Below the pieces are notes generated by a model, which saw only the letters and a program-made list of their open reading frames with translations, searched no databases and was not told where the DNA came from. The position numbers were made by a program, and so were the translations under genes. Positions 8,988 through 16,992 of a stretch of 64,000 nucleotides of DNA are shown here, piece by piece. Numbering within the stretch: the stretch's first letter is position 1; the number at the start of each line of letters is the position of its first letter. This DNA is from Myxococcus stipitatus (lineage in GTDB: Bacteria; Myxococcota; Myxococcia; Myxococcales; Myxococcaceae). The stretch spans positions 248,001-312,000 of the forward strand of contig NZ_JAKCFI010000007.1 of assembly GCF_021412625.1 (NCBI RefSeq). Direction: 5' to 3'.

Positions 8988-9553
8988 TGGGATATGACAG
9001 CGGGGTGACCGCCCACTCCCGTCTCCTCCTCTCCTCCCTGCTCGCGCTCCTCGCCCTCCCGGCCTGCGACTCCTCCGACTCGCCGCCCCTCGAGGGTTGC
9101 GACAAGTTCGACTTCCCCCTCTCCGCGGCGACGTCCTCCGGCCACCTCGCCACGTGCGACAACCCGGCCTGCGGCAATGGAGAAGAGCCGCCCAACTCCG
9201 GCCCGCACTGCGGCAACGTGGCCCGCTGCGGCGTCTACGCGGAGCCCGTGTCGCGCTGCCTCTATGTCCACAACCTGGAGCATGGACACGCGGTCTTCCT
9301 CTACAACTGTCCGGAGGGCTGTCCCGACGAGGTGGCGAAGCTGGAGGAGCTCGCGTCGACCATCGCCACGGGCTCCAACGGCGTGCGCCGCGCCCTGGTC
9401 GCGCAGGATCCCCAGATGCCCCGGCGCGTCGCGGCCCTCCTGTGGCGCAGGACCTATCTGGCGGACTCGGTGGACCCCGAGGCCGTGCGCTGCCTGCTGC
9501 GATACCAGGACGTCGACGCGCCCGAGCCCGGCCTCGCCTGCCCCGGGCCGTGA
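8987..9553 (+). CDS. DUF3105 lipoprotein
   Basis: About 188 residues. The ATG overlaps the stop of the preceding gene (TGATG); a GTG at 9005 is an alternative start. The N-terminus is a lipoprotein signal (LLLSSLLALLALPAC). The body has the DUF3105 pattern: PPNSGPHCGN (~65), Y-x-x-P, then YVHNLEHGHAVFLYNCP (~93), a histidine-rich core that may bind a metal, plus six or more cysteines (CDNPACGNG, CPEGC, CLLRY) that may form disulphides. The family's biochemical role is unknown. Probably an outer-membrane or periplasmic lipoprotein. Confidence 0.85.
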   Translation: MGYDSGVTAHSRLLLSSLLALLALPACDSSDSPPLEGCDKFDFPLSAATSSGHLATCDNPACGNGEEPPNSGPHCGNVARCGVYAEPVSRCLYVHNLEHGHAVFLYNCPEGCPDEVAKLEELASTIATGSNGVRRALVAQDPQMPRRVAALLWRRTYLADSVDPEAVRCLLRYQDVDAPEPGLACPGP

Positions 9554-9731
9554 AGCCCGTCGCGGGGCGGAGGCCCGCACGTGCGTCGCAATGACAGACA
9601 CCTCCAGGCCGGGGAATCGGCATCCCTCGACGGGCCCGGCCTCCAGGCAGGCACCCAGCCAGACATCCGGCACGCGAGGGGCACCGGGGTGACACTCGCA
9701 GTGTTGCACGGGTGTCGTTTGTATCAGGGTC

Positions 9732-11510
9732 ATGAGACCGACCCTCCGACGAACCCTTGGTGTACTCGTGCTGGCATGTCTCGCGCTGGCATTCGACCCC
9801 GCACCCGCATCCGCCCAGACTCCGGGCGTGAAGGGCCCCGTGCCCACGGGCCTTCCCCAGCGGATGCTCGTGGGCCTCTTCGAGGAAGCGGGACAGACGT
9901 GGATGCGTGACAGCGGCGTCCCCTGGGACGTGCGCTATCGCTACTTCACCAAGGGCTGGGTGGACAACTGGGGCTGGGGCCAGCGCGATGGGAGCTGGGG
10001 CAAGGCCTTCCTCCAGGAGTCCGACGCCCAGGGCTTCCTCCCGGCGCCCATCTTCTACCAGCTCTTCGCGGAGCCCGGCGGCGGCGAGGGGGAGACGCTC
10101 GCCAAGGTCCAGAACGCGGCCACGATGCGCGGCTACTTCGGGGACTGGAAGCTCCTCCTGCAACGCGCGAAGGAGCACGGCAAGCCCGTGCTCCTGCTCG
10201 TCGAACCCGACGCCGTCGGACTCCTCCAACACCAGACGAACTCCAATCCCCAGACCTACGCCGCCATCGCCGACACGGGCCTGCCCGAGCTCGCGGGCCT
10301 CCCCAACACCGTGGCCGGCTGGGGGCTCGCCTTCCTCCAGCTGCGCAAGGCCGTGGGCGCCAACAACGTCATCCTCGGGCTCCACGTCTCCTCCTGGGCC
10401 AGCGGCAAGGACATCTCCTGCTGCTCGCTGACCGACCCGCTCCAGCCAGAGGTGGACAAGGTCGTCCGCTTCCTGGAGCCGCTCGGACTGAAGACCAACG
10501 TCACCGGCGCCACCTACGACGTCCTCGTGGGCGATCCGCTCGACCGCGACGCGGACTTCTACAAGCTGACGCGAGGCCAGGACGTGTGGTGGAACGCGAG
10601 CGACTCCGCCGCCATCGCCTCCCGCTCCTTCAACCGCTACGCGGAGTGGCTGCGGCTGATGAACCAGACCGCCGGCAAGCGCTGGGTCCTCTGGCAGATT
10701 CCGCTGGGCAACACCCAACACCGAAACATCAACAACGATGGGACGCCGAGGGCCGGCTACCGCGACAACCGGACCGAGTACTTCTTCGGCCCCAATGGCG
10801 ACGCCCACCGTCGCAAGTTCGCCAACGCGGGCGTCATCGCGCTCCTGTTCGGCGCTGGCGCGGGAGGCCAGAGCACCTACGTGAACGACCTGGGCACCGA
10901 CGGACAGCCCTACCTCGAGAGCCACGCGGCCCCGTTCCTCGACGCGGGAGGGCTCACCCTGCCGGCTCCCGGCACCACCCTCCCGCTCCCGGGCGGCGAC
11001 GCGGGCACGCCCACGCCCCCCGACGCGGGGACGGGCGACGCGGGGACGGGCGACGGTGGGACCGGAGGCGGACGAGGCCACGGCTTCGAAACCAGCCTCG
11101 AGGGCTGGACGAGCGCGGGCGCCTCCCTCCAGAGCGCGACGCTCTCCACCGCCCGGGCCTGGTCCGGCACGCGCTCCCTCGCGGTCCCCTTCACGGGCAC
11201 GGCGGGCAACGGCGTTGTGTCCGTCCTCGGCGCCGCTGTCCCATCCGGCGCCGTCATCACCTTCCATGTCTGGATTCCCACCGGCAGCGCCATCACCGCC
11301 ATCCAGCCCTTCGCGCTCGAGGGCGCGGCGAGCAACTGGCGCTACACCGGGCGGTGGACCTCGATTGGTCAACTCCAGACTGGCGCCTGGAACACACTCA
11401 CCGTCGCCTTGCCCGCGAATAGCAATGCACCGCTGTACCAGCTCGGTGTCGAGCTGACGACGAGTGGAGGCTGGACGGGAAGCCTTCATCTGGATGACAT
11501 CACCTGGTAG
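9732..11510 (+). CDS. Secreted glycoside-hydrolase-like protein with C-terminal carbohydrate-binding-like module
   Basis: A 592-residue secreted protein with signal peptide MRPTLRRTLGVLVLACLALA...ASA. Residues ~35-415 look like a TIM-barrel hydrolase domain: aromatic-rich WVDNWGWGQRDGSWG, a strand ending in an acidic pair (KPVLLLVEPDAVGLL, ~150-165), VILGLHVSSWASG, and KRWVLWQIPLGN. The 'EPD' after a barrel strand recalls GH6-type sites, but I cannot assign a family. Residues ~420-450 are a linker of repeated DAGTGDAG/GGTGG units. The last ~140 residues (GFETSLEGWTSAG ... GSLHLDDITW) have the FES-x-x-GW start and LDDI-x-W end of beta-sandwich carbohydrate-binding modules. Probably degrades a polysaccharide outside the cell. 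Confidence 0.7.
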   Translation: MRPTLRRTLGVLVLACLALAFDPAPASAQTPGVKGPVPTGLPQRMLVGLFEEAGQTWMRDSGVPWDVRYRYFTKGWVDNWGWGQRDGSWGKAFLQESDAQGFLPAPIFYQLFAEPGGGEGETLAKVQNAATMRGYFGDWKLLLQRAKEHGKPVLLLVEPDAVGLLQHQTNSNPQTYAAIADTGLPELAGLPNTVAGWGLAFLQLRKAVGANNVILGLHVSSWASGKDISCCSLTDPLQPEVDKVVRFLEPLGLKTNVTGATYDVLVGDPLDRDADFYKLTRGQDVWWNASDSAAIASRSFNRYAEWLRLMNQTAGKRWVLWQIPLGNTQHRNINNDGTPRAGYRDNRTEYFFGPNGDAHRRKFANAGVIALLFGAGAGGQSTYVNDLGTDGQPYLESHAAPFLDAGGLTLPAPGTTLPLPGGDAGTPTPPDAGTGDAGTGDGGTGGGRGHGFETSLEGWTSAGASLQSATLSTARAWSGTRSLAVPFTGTAGNGVVSVLGAAVPSGAVITFHVWIPTGSAITAIQPFALEGAASNWRYTGRWTSIGQLQTGAWNTLTVALPANSNAPLYQLGVELTTSGGWTGSLHLDDITW

Positions 11511-11528
11511 CCAGGTGTCATCGCCCTC

Positions 11529-11563
11529 GCGGGGCTCCACCCGCCTCGGGAGTGGAGCCCCGC
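11529..11563 (+). terminator. Hairpin after the glycosidase gene
   Basis: Perfect 12-bp stem GCGGGGCTCCAC (11529-11540) / GTGGAGCCCCGC (11552-11563) with an 11-base loop, 19 bp after the stop codon. No T-run, so it is a terminator by position and stability. Confidence 0.65.
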
Positions 11564-11729
11564 ACTCTCACGGCAAACGCCTACGGGCAATCCCTCACAT
11601 CCCGATGTAAATCCATCACCCGCCTCCGCCTCGCGACCACCCCTCGCCCGCAGCAGTTGATACACACAATGACACATCGAGGAAAGCATGAGTTGATTGA
11701 TTTTCTCACTGGTCTCATATCGCATCGAC

Positions 11730-13496
11730 ATGGACACATCCGCCAGTGGATTGACGGGCTACGCGGCGCTGCTGAGCGCCTTCAAGGCGTGGGGTATCAC
11801 CACCTGCACCGGTGCCACGGGAGGCGGGCTCCCGCACCTGCTCCAACAAGGCGAGGCGCGGGTGACGTCGAAGGAGGGCCCGAGGTTCTTCACCCTCGGA
11901 GAGTACGCCGCGGGCTTCGTACCGTTGGGCAGCTACCTGGCGACGGGAACCTTGGGGTGCTGCGTGGCCACGACGGGGGCGGCCACCAAGCTGCTGTCGT
12001 GCGGGTTGAGCGCCGCCAAACTGCATGACCTCCCCGCGGTGTTCCTGGTGCCGCGGGTCTCCGCGACGGGCGACGGGCCCTTCTCGAGCCAGGACACCTC
12101 CGCGTGGGGCAACAACCTCGTCGAGCAGCTCGAGGCGGACCTTCCGGGCGGGGTGTTCCCGCTCGACCAGCCCTCGACGCTCATCCCCCGACTCCACCAG
12201 GCCCAGAAGCGGCTCCAACGCTCCAAGCCCGTCGTGCTCGTCATCGAGCCCGTGGCGCTCGCCCAGCGCACCGGTGTGGAGGCGTGCCTGTTCTCCTCCA
12301 TCCGCCCGTCGGAGCCCAACCCGGTGCGGGTCCGCCATTTCGTGGAGACCTTCCGGGAGGCCGCGGACGACGGGCGTCGCGTCGTCATCCTCGCGGGAGA
12401 GGAGCTGGCTCGCGTCCCCCGCGCCGGGCGCCTCACCACCCGCCTGTGCGAGCTGCTGGGTGCGCCCATCATCTGGAGCATCAACGGCGCCAATGGCGTC
12501 GAACGCCACAACCCCATGGGCCATGGCTACATCTGCCTCGGTGGGAACGACGCGGCCCTGTCGCTCTGGTCGAGCATCGACGAGGACGACATCCTCCTCG
12601 TGCTCGGGACGTGCCCGGACGAGAACACCGTCAACCTCCAGACCTATGCCGCGGGGCAGACCTTCGTCGTCACCTCCATCGACGACGGCTTTGGCCAGAC
12701 GAACGGCAGCCTCGCGCACCGCGCGCGCCATGCCTTCCATCAATGGGTGACACCGCTCGACAGCGCCCTGCACGCCCTCGTCGAGCACCTGTCGATCCGG
12801 CCACCGCGCACCCTGCGCGTGCGCCCCGGGCCACCGGACCTCAACGGCGCACAGCGGGCCCCGCCGCGTCCCGGCCACGTGGACCTGCGTCAATTCTTCA
12901 CCCGCCTGGACGAGCTGTGGGAGCCCGGGACGATCGGGTTCGATGATATCTGTCTTTCATACAGGACTCGCCCTTACGTCACCCAGCGCCCCCACGCGAA
13001 CGCGCGCTTCTTCTCCCTCTACCGGGGCTCCGCCCTGGGCAACGTCCTGGGCCTGTGCATCGGCGCGCGGCAGGCCAGCCCCGAAAGCCACATCGTGGGC
13101 TTCACGGGGGATGGCTGCTTCCGCCTCTTCGCCGGCTGTCTGTCCGAGGCGAGCACGCACGACCTCCTGCTCTTCGTGCTCGACAACGGCAGCTACGGAA
13201 CCGTCGAGCCGGGCGTGCCCCTCTCCCCTCCGGGCCTGACAGCCCAACTCCAGCCCAACTCCCTGACGCGCATGGACTTCGGAGAGGTCGCGCGCGCCTG
13301 CGGCTGGATGGCGTTCGACCTGAAGCCCAACCTGGCCAACCTCAACGCCATCATGGGTCTCCATCGCGCCCGTCCCGGGCAGTCCATCCTCGTGACCGTC
13401 CCCGTCGATAACACCCAGGTCCTCGGCCCCACTTCGCCCCTCGACTACTCGCGTCATGTTGCAACAGGGTCAGCAATGACAACCCGGCGGCGGTAG
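11730..13496 (+). CDS. Thiamine-diphosphate-dependent enzyme (acetolactate synthase/decarboxylase-like)
   Basis: 588 residues from the ATG at 11730 (MDTSASGLTGYAALLSAFKA). The N-terminal Pyr domain has the catalytic-glutamate motif in FTLGEYAAGF (~50-60), then CCVATTGAATKLLSCGLSAA, corresponding to T-S-G-P-G in acetolactate synthases. The C-terminal PP domain has the ThDP/Mg motif GDG...N: GFTGDGCFRLFAGC and, ~25 residues on, FVLDNGSYGT. The middle domain is less conserved. The substrate cannot be told: no FAD or CoA signature is clear. No strong ribosome site precedes the ATG; a TTATT-rich stretch suggests a nearby promoter and perhaps a leaderless message. It lies just before the tail-like cluster on the same strand, 125 bp away, with no sign that it belongs to it. 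Confidence 0.8.
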   Translation: MDTSASGLTGYAALLSAFKAWGITTCTGATGGGLPHLLQQGEARVTSKEGPRFFTLGEYAAGFVPLGSYLATGTLGCCVATTGAATKLLSCGLSAAKLHDLPAVFLVPRVSATGDGPFSSQDTSAWGNNLVEQLEADLPGGVFPLDQPSTLIPRLHQAQKRLQRSKPVVLVIEPVALAQRTGVEACLFSSIRPSEPNPVRVRHFVETFREAADDGRRVVILAGEELARVPRAGRLTTRLCELLGAPIIWSINGANGVERHNPMGHGYICLGGNDAALSLWSSIDEDDILLVLGTCPDENTVNLQTYAAGQTFVVTSIDDGFGQTNGSLAHRARHAFHQWVTPLDSALHALVEHLSIRPPRTLRVRPGPPDLNGAQRAPPRPGHVDLRQFFTRLDELWEPGTIGFDDICLSYRTRPYVTQRPHANARFFSLYRGSALGNVLGLCIGARQASPESHIVGFTGDGCFRLFAGCLSEASTHDLLLFVLDNGSYGTVEPGVPLSPPGLTAQLQPNSLTRMDFGEVARACGWMAFDLKPNLANLNAIMGLHRARPGQSILVTVPVDNTQVLGPTSPLDYSRHVATGSAMTTRRR

Positions 13497-13528
13497 GATC
13501 ACGCGAACGTTCCCATCCCTACCCGACA

Positions 13529-13549
13529 AACACTTGAAATGGGAGTGTT
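13529..13549 (+). terminator. Weak hairpin after the ThDP enzyme gene
   Basis: Inverted repeat AACACT (13529-13534) / AGTGTT (13544-13549) with a 9-base loop between the ThDP gene and the next gene. Short stem and no T-run, so only suggestive of a terminator separating the two transcripts. Confidence 0.3.
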
Positions 13550-13574
13550 CCCTCACATACTCTGCGACCGCGTT

Positions 13575-13587
13575 CATGTTTCACATG
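13575..13587. promoter_or_regulatory. Palindrome, possible operator upstream of the tail cluster
   Basis: CATGT-TTC-ACATG, perfect 5-bp arms, 35 bp before the first gene start of the tail-like cluster. The position suits an operator, but a palindrome this short may be chance. Confidence 0.25.
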
Positions 13588-13621
13588 GCCGCACTCAATC
13601 CATTTGAGGGGGAAATACATC

Positions 13622-14128
13622 ATGGCAGATGCAGCGGCGACCGTTTCGGATGCGCTGGCGACGGTGGATAACATCGCGATCCAAGTCGAGCAGGCCCTGT
13701 ACAAGTTGTTCACTGCCGTCAGTGGTCCTGGCTTCAAGACCATCACCGCCAAGATCGAGGTCATCTGGACGCCGGTACGCAACGTACTGAGCTCGGTGCT
13801 CACCAAGGTCGAGGGGCTCATCGCGCCGCTGAAGGACCCCAATGTCATCGCTTCCATCAAGGACGTGCTCGAGGCGGGGCGTGACCTGGTGAACTCCACG
13901 TTGGACCTGCTGCCGGACTCCGCCCGGAACCTGGCGCAGACGGGTCAGCGGTTCCTCAACATCATCGTCGACTTCGTCAGCGCGGGCGTCGAGCACATCG
14001 TCGCCATCGTCGACCTGCTCCTCGGTGTCGGCAAGGCGCTGGTGAACGAGGCCTACACGCTCGCGGCCTCGACCATCGCGGCGCTCAAGAAGGTCGGCGT
14101 GCAGATCCCCGCGACCGCCACCACCTGA
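13622..14128 (+). CDS. Small amphipathic helical protein at the head of the tail cluster
   Basis: 168 residues from the ATG at 13622, preceded by GAGGGGG about 9 bases upstream; the upstream frame (MRGKYI) is not needed. Function unknown. The whole protein is predicted by eye to be helical with many Val/Ile/Leu (LNIIVDFVSAGVEHIVAIVD, LLLGVGKALVNEAYTLAAST), no cysteine, no signal peptide, and four or five amphipathic stretches. It resembles in style, but not clearly in sequence, the small helical protein at 21077. It could be a tail-tube cargo, a membrane-active effector or an assembly factor. It is 227 bp before the sheath gene, so membership in the cluster is inferred from orientation and position. 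Confidence 0.7.
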   Translation: MADAAATVSDALATVDNIAIQVEQALYKLFTAVSGPGFKTITAKIEVIWTPVRNVLSSVLTKVEGLIAPLKDPNVIASIKDVLEAGRDLVNSTLDLLPDSARNLAQTGQRFLNIIVDFVSAGVEHIVAIVDLLLGVGKALVNEAYTLAASTIAALKKVGVQIPATATT

Positions 14129-14355
14129 GCTCCCACCCACGGTCTTGTCTCAACTCCTGGTGTGTCGCGGACGTGTCTCGTTCGCCGCCAGGGGCAGCGT
14201 GTCGCCACGGCCCTGCGCACGCATTCTCCATTCCAGTGTCTTCGAATAGGACCGTGCCCCGACCGGGGCGGGCGTGACGCCCATGTATGCGGTCCAGGGA
14301 ACCTGCACCCTGAGCAGGGTTCACCACCCCCTCGCGCGCGAGGGTCGGGGAGCGT

Positions 14356-15729
14356 ATGGCCACAGGTCTCATCATTCCTGGTGTCCAGGTCAGTGTCGTC
14401 AAGGAAGTATTACCTCAACAGCTCACACCCTCCGGGGTGTTGGGAATCACAGGCTTCGTCGAAGGCGCCAATGGCAAGGTGATTCGCGCCAGCAGCTGGT
14501 CGCGGTTCCTGGAGGTCGCCGGTCGCTCGAGCGGCTTCAGCCTCCCGGAGGCGCGGCAGGCGCTCGACAACGGCGTGTCGGAGCTGGTCGTCTCTCCGCT
14601 CCCGGCCGGCGCGGGAGCCGCCGCGTCCATCGCCGTCGCGGGGGACCCCAGCAAGTTCCCCTCGGGTTCGACGGGCGACAAGCCCGGCGCGACCTTCCTG
14701 GCGAAGGTGCCCGGCCCTTGGGCCAACGGCATCACGCTGAAGATCTCGTACCGCAACAACATCGACAAGACGGTGACGTCGTTCGACGTGGAGATCACCC
14801 ATCCCGCCAGCGGCGTGTCGGAGGTGCTCCGCAACATCGGCGCGGGCTCGCTGACGGCGACGCTGGAGAGCTCGTCGCTCGTCCGAGTGGACACGACGAA
14901 GGCCGTGGGGTGGCCCCTGGAGGGCACGTATACGCTCGTGGGCGGCAAGGACGCCTCGCCGGACGACTACGCCACGGCGCTGGGCCGCCTGCGCAACGAG
15001 CCGGACGTGGACCTGGTGCTCGCCGCCGTCCAGGACTTCAGCGACCTGACCAAGGTGACGAAGATCCACGGCGACGTCATCAGCCACTGCAACCTGATGA
15101 GCGGCGAGAGCAAGGGCCGCATCGGGTTCGGGCAGGTGGGCCCGGTGACCACGATGACGGAGAGCGCCCAGCTGGCCACCAACCTCGTGAGCGACCGGTT
15201 CGTGCTGGTGGCGCCCCACGGCACGGTGGGCGCGGTCGCGGGACTGGTGGGCAGCCTGCCCTCGCACCACTCTCCGACGTTCAAGCGCGTCGCGGGGCTG
15301 GACGAGAAGAACCTGAGCGTGGACGACCAGAAGGCCCTGCTGCGCGGAAACCTGGTCCCCGTCGCCACGGAGCGCGGCCGAGGCACCATCGTGGTGCGCG
15401 GCCTGACGACCGACGGCGATCAGATCAACGTGCGTCGCGTGGCGGACCGCGCGGTGCGCACGCTGAAGATGGTGGGCGACCTGTTCATCGGCCTGCTCAA
15501 CAACGCGGACGGACGCAGCGCGCTCAAGCAGAAGCTGGTGGAGGCGCTGGTGCAGATGCAGAAGGACGGCGCCATCGTCCCCTCCACCGACGGCAAGGAC
15601 CCCGCCTTCAAGGTGGAGGTCTACTCGTCGCAGCAGGACTTCGCGCAGGGCATCGTCCGGGTGAACATGGCGGTGAGGCCCGTGCGAGCCATCGACTACA
15701 TCTACGCGACCATCACGGTCCAGGTCTGA
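14356..15729 (+). CDS. Contractile tail sheath protein
   Basis: 457 residues starting MATGLIIPGVQVSVVKEV after GGGGAG. Family features of phage tail sheaths (T4 gp18 / P2 FI): the N-terminal P-G-V-x-x-x-V-x-x-x-x-x-P arm used for inter-subunit strand exchange, GVLGITGFVEG, a variable middle domain, and a conserved C-terminal core ending VNMAVRPVRAIDYIYATITV, the other half of the extended-sheath handshake. It polymerises around the tail tube and contracts to drive the tube through a membrane. There is only one sheath gene, as in phage tails and pyocins, whereas many extracellular injection systems carry two or three. Confidence 0.92.
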   Translation: MATGLIIPGVQVSVVKEVLPQQLTPSGVLGITGFVEGANGKVIRASSWSRFLEVAGRSSGFSLPEARQALDNGVSELVVSPLPAGAGAAASIAVAGDPSKFPSGSTGDKPGATFLAKVPGPWANGITLKISYRNNIDKTVTSFDVEITHPASGVSEVLRNIGAGSLTATLESSSLVRVDTTKAVGWPLEGTYTLVGGKDASPDDYATALGRLRNEPDVDLVLAAVQDFSDLTKVTKIHGDVISHCNLMSGESKGRIGFGQVGPVTTMTESAQLATNLVSDRFVLVAPHGTVGAVAGLVGSLPSHHSPTFKRVAGLDEKNLSVDDQKALLRGNLVPVATERGRGTIVVRGLTTDGDQINVRRVADRAVRTLKMVGDLFIGLLNNADGRSALKQKLVEALVQMQKDGAIVPSTDGKDPAFKVEVYSSQQDFAQGIVRVNMAVRPVRAIDYIYATITVQV

Positions 15730-15744
15730 TGAGGGAACGCATCG

Positions 15745-16134
15745 ATGCCAACGGTATTCTCAGCCAACCGTAGCAGCATCCTCGTCGACGGGAAGGCCGT
15801 GGAGGGCCTCCAGTCGCTCGCCTTCCGCGTCGTCACGGAGCGCGAGGACATCCGCGCCATCGGCTCCAACGAGCGCGTGGACGTCATCTTCGGCCTGCGC
15901 ACCGTCGTGGGAGAGATGGTCATCCGCTCCGCCGACGTGGCGCTCGATTCGCTGCTGGAGGCGCGCGGCAAGTTCCAGCTCGTCGCCAACCTCAAGCGCA
16001 CCGAGGGCACGGACGAGGTACGAACGCTGTCCTTCGACGACTGCTTCGTCGAGGGCAAGTCGTTCCAGATGGACGCTCACGGCAGCGCCGCCACGACCTA
16101 CGCCTTCACGGCGACGCGCATCCGCGAGGAGTAG
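15745..16134 (+). CDS. Tail tube protein
   Basis: 129 residues directly after the sheath (15-bp gap), the invariant place for the tube gene. MPTVFSANRSSILVDGKAVE starts a beta-rich protein with the strand pattern of the gp19/Hcp-like tube fold (LQSLAFRVVTER, VVGEMVIRSADVALDSLLEA, FQLVANLKR) and a terminal SAATTYAFTATRIREE. Tube subunits stack as hexameric rings inside the sheath. Sequence similarity alone is weak; size, fold pattern and position support the call. Confidence 0.8.
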   Translation: MPTVFSANRSSILVDGKAVEGLQSLAFRVVTEREDIRAIGSNERVDVIFGLRTVVGEMVIRSADVALDSLLEARGKFQLVANLKRTEGTDEVRTLSFDDCFVEGKSFQMDAHGSAATTYAFTATRIREE

Positions 16135-16137
16135 CCC

Positions 16138-16992
16138 GTGCAGGAGGCGCCCGCGAGCCCAGGCCTGGAGCCCGGCGTGATCTCCATCGAGATCGACGGT
16201 CGGGCCTACCACCTCCGCCTCGGAGATGACTCCGAGGAACTGGAGGTGGAGGCCTCCACGGGCGAGCACATCCGGCTGCGCCGGTGGCGCTTCGACGCGC
16301 ACCTGCGCGCGCTCGACCAGCATGCGCGGTTGGGGAATGGAGAGCTCGTCTTCGACACCGAGGGCTTCGCGGGCGACGTCCTGCGAGACTCCGAGGTGCC
16401 GGCGGCGCTGTTCGAGGAGCTGATGCCCGTCGCCCTGTGGTGGGCTTCCGGCGGCGCTCATGAGGACGCGCGTCCTCCGCCACCGAGAGGCTGGGTCCAG
16501 GCCGGCGAGGTCCAGGCCCTCCTGCGCCCCTGGACGTACTCGGAGCGTGCCGAGGCGCTCGACGCGAGCGTGACGACCCGAGAGGACGGCTCCCGCGTCC
16601 TGAGCCTGGAGCACTACCTGCGCGCGATGCTCGCCGCATCGCTCATGGAGTTGAGGCCCGCGACGCCCCTGGAGCGACTCGACGGGGCCAGCACCGCCGC
16701 GCTGCTGGGTCACGTGGTCGGCCTCAACGCCGAGGGCGTCCACCCCGAGGATCGACTCCTCCAGGCAGGCAACCCGCGGGCCCGAGCGCTCGCGGGCATG
16801 ACGTTGAAGCTGTGCAAGGCCCTGGGCTGGGCACCCACCCAGATCTGGGCGCTTCCGGCAGCCGAGGTGGATCGGCTGCTCACGATGTTGAGACTCATGG
16901 AGCCCGAGGCTCCCACCCCCATGCAGGTGTCGAGACCGAGGGGGCTGTCCGACCATCCCGACGCGGTGGTCATCCAGGTGGAGGGGGACTGA
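16138..16992 (+). CDS. Tail-assembly-chaperone-like protein
   Basis: 284 residues, GTG start 3 bases after the tube stop. The N-terminal ~100 residues are a beta-rich region (ISIEIDGRAYHLRLGDDSEE, EHIRLRRWRFDAHLRAL). The C-terminal part contains TLKLCKALGWAPTQIWALPAAEVDRLLTML: a helix-turn-helix-like 'lGwspeei-lpaaelerLl' pattern found in tail assembly proteins coded between tube and tape measure. In myophages this slot is the chaperone pair (E/E' or gp41 of Mu). No slippery sequence or overlapping second frame was seen, so there is no evidence of the usual frameshift. It sits directly against the next gene (stop at 16992, start at 16993). Confidence 0.55.
   Translation: MQEAPASPGLEPGVISIEIDGRAYHLRLGDDSEELEVEASTGEHIRLRRWRFDAHLRALDQHARLGNGELVFDTEGFAGDVLRDSEVPAALFEELMPVALWWASGGAHEDARPPPPRGWVQAGEVQALLRPWTYSERAEALDASVTTREDGSRVLSLEHYLRAMLAASLMELRPATPLERLDGASTAALLGHVVGLNAEGVHPEDRLLQAGNPRARALAGMTLKLCKALGWAPTQIWALPAAEVDRLLTMLRLMEPEAPTPMQVSRPRGLSDHPDAVVIQVEGD

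Noticed and set aside
5892-11540. An open frame of ~1880 codons on the minus strand running far upstream of the M2 peptidase.
   Set aside because: Above the ATG at 7724 it is antisense to the DHH, DUF3105 and glycosidase genes and has Arg/Gly/Ala-rich, patternless sequence: a high-GC artefact.
13504-13511. GAACGTTC palindrome upstream of the tail cluster, considered as a LexA box.
   Set aside because: It lacks the spacer of GAAC-N4-GTTC boxes and does not match the other LexA patterns that I know; likely chance.
16138-16992. Programmed frameshift in the tail chaperone region.
   Set aside because: No slippery heptamer or overlapping second frame was found; the genes abut cleanly.
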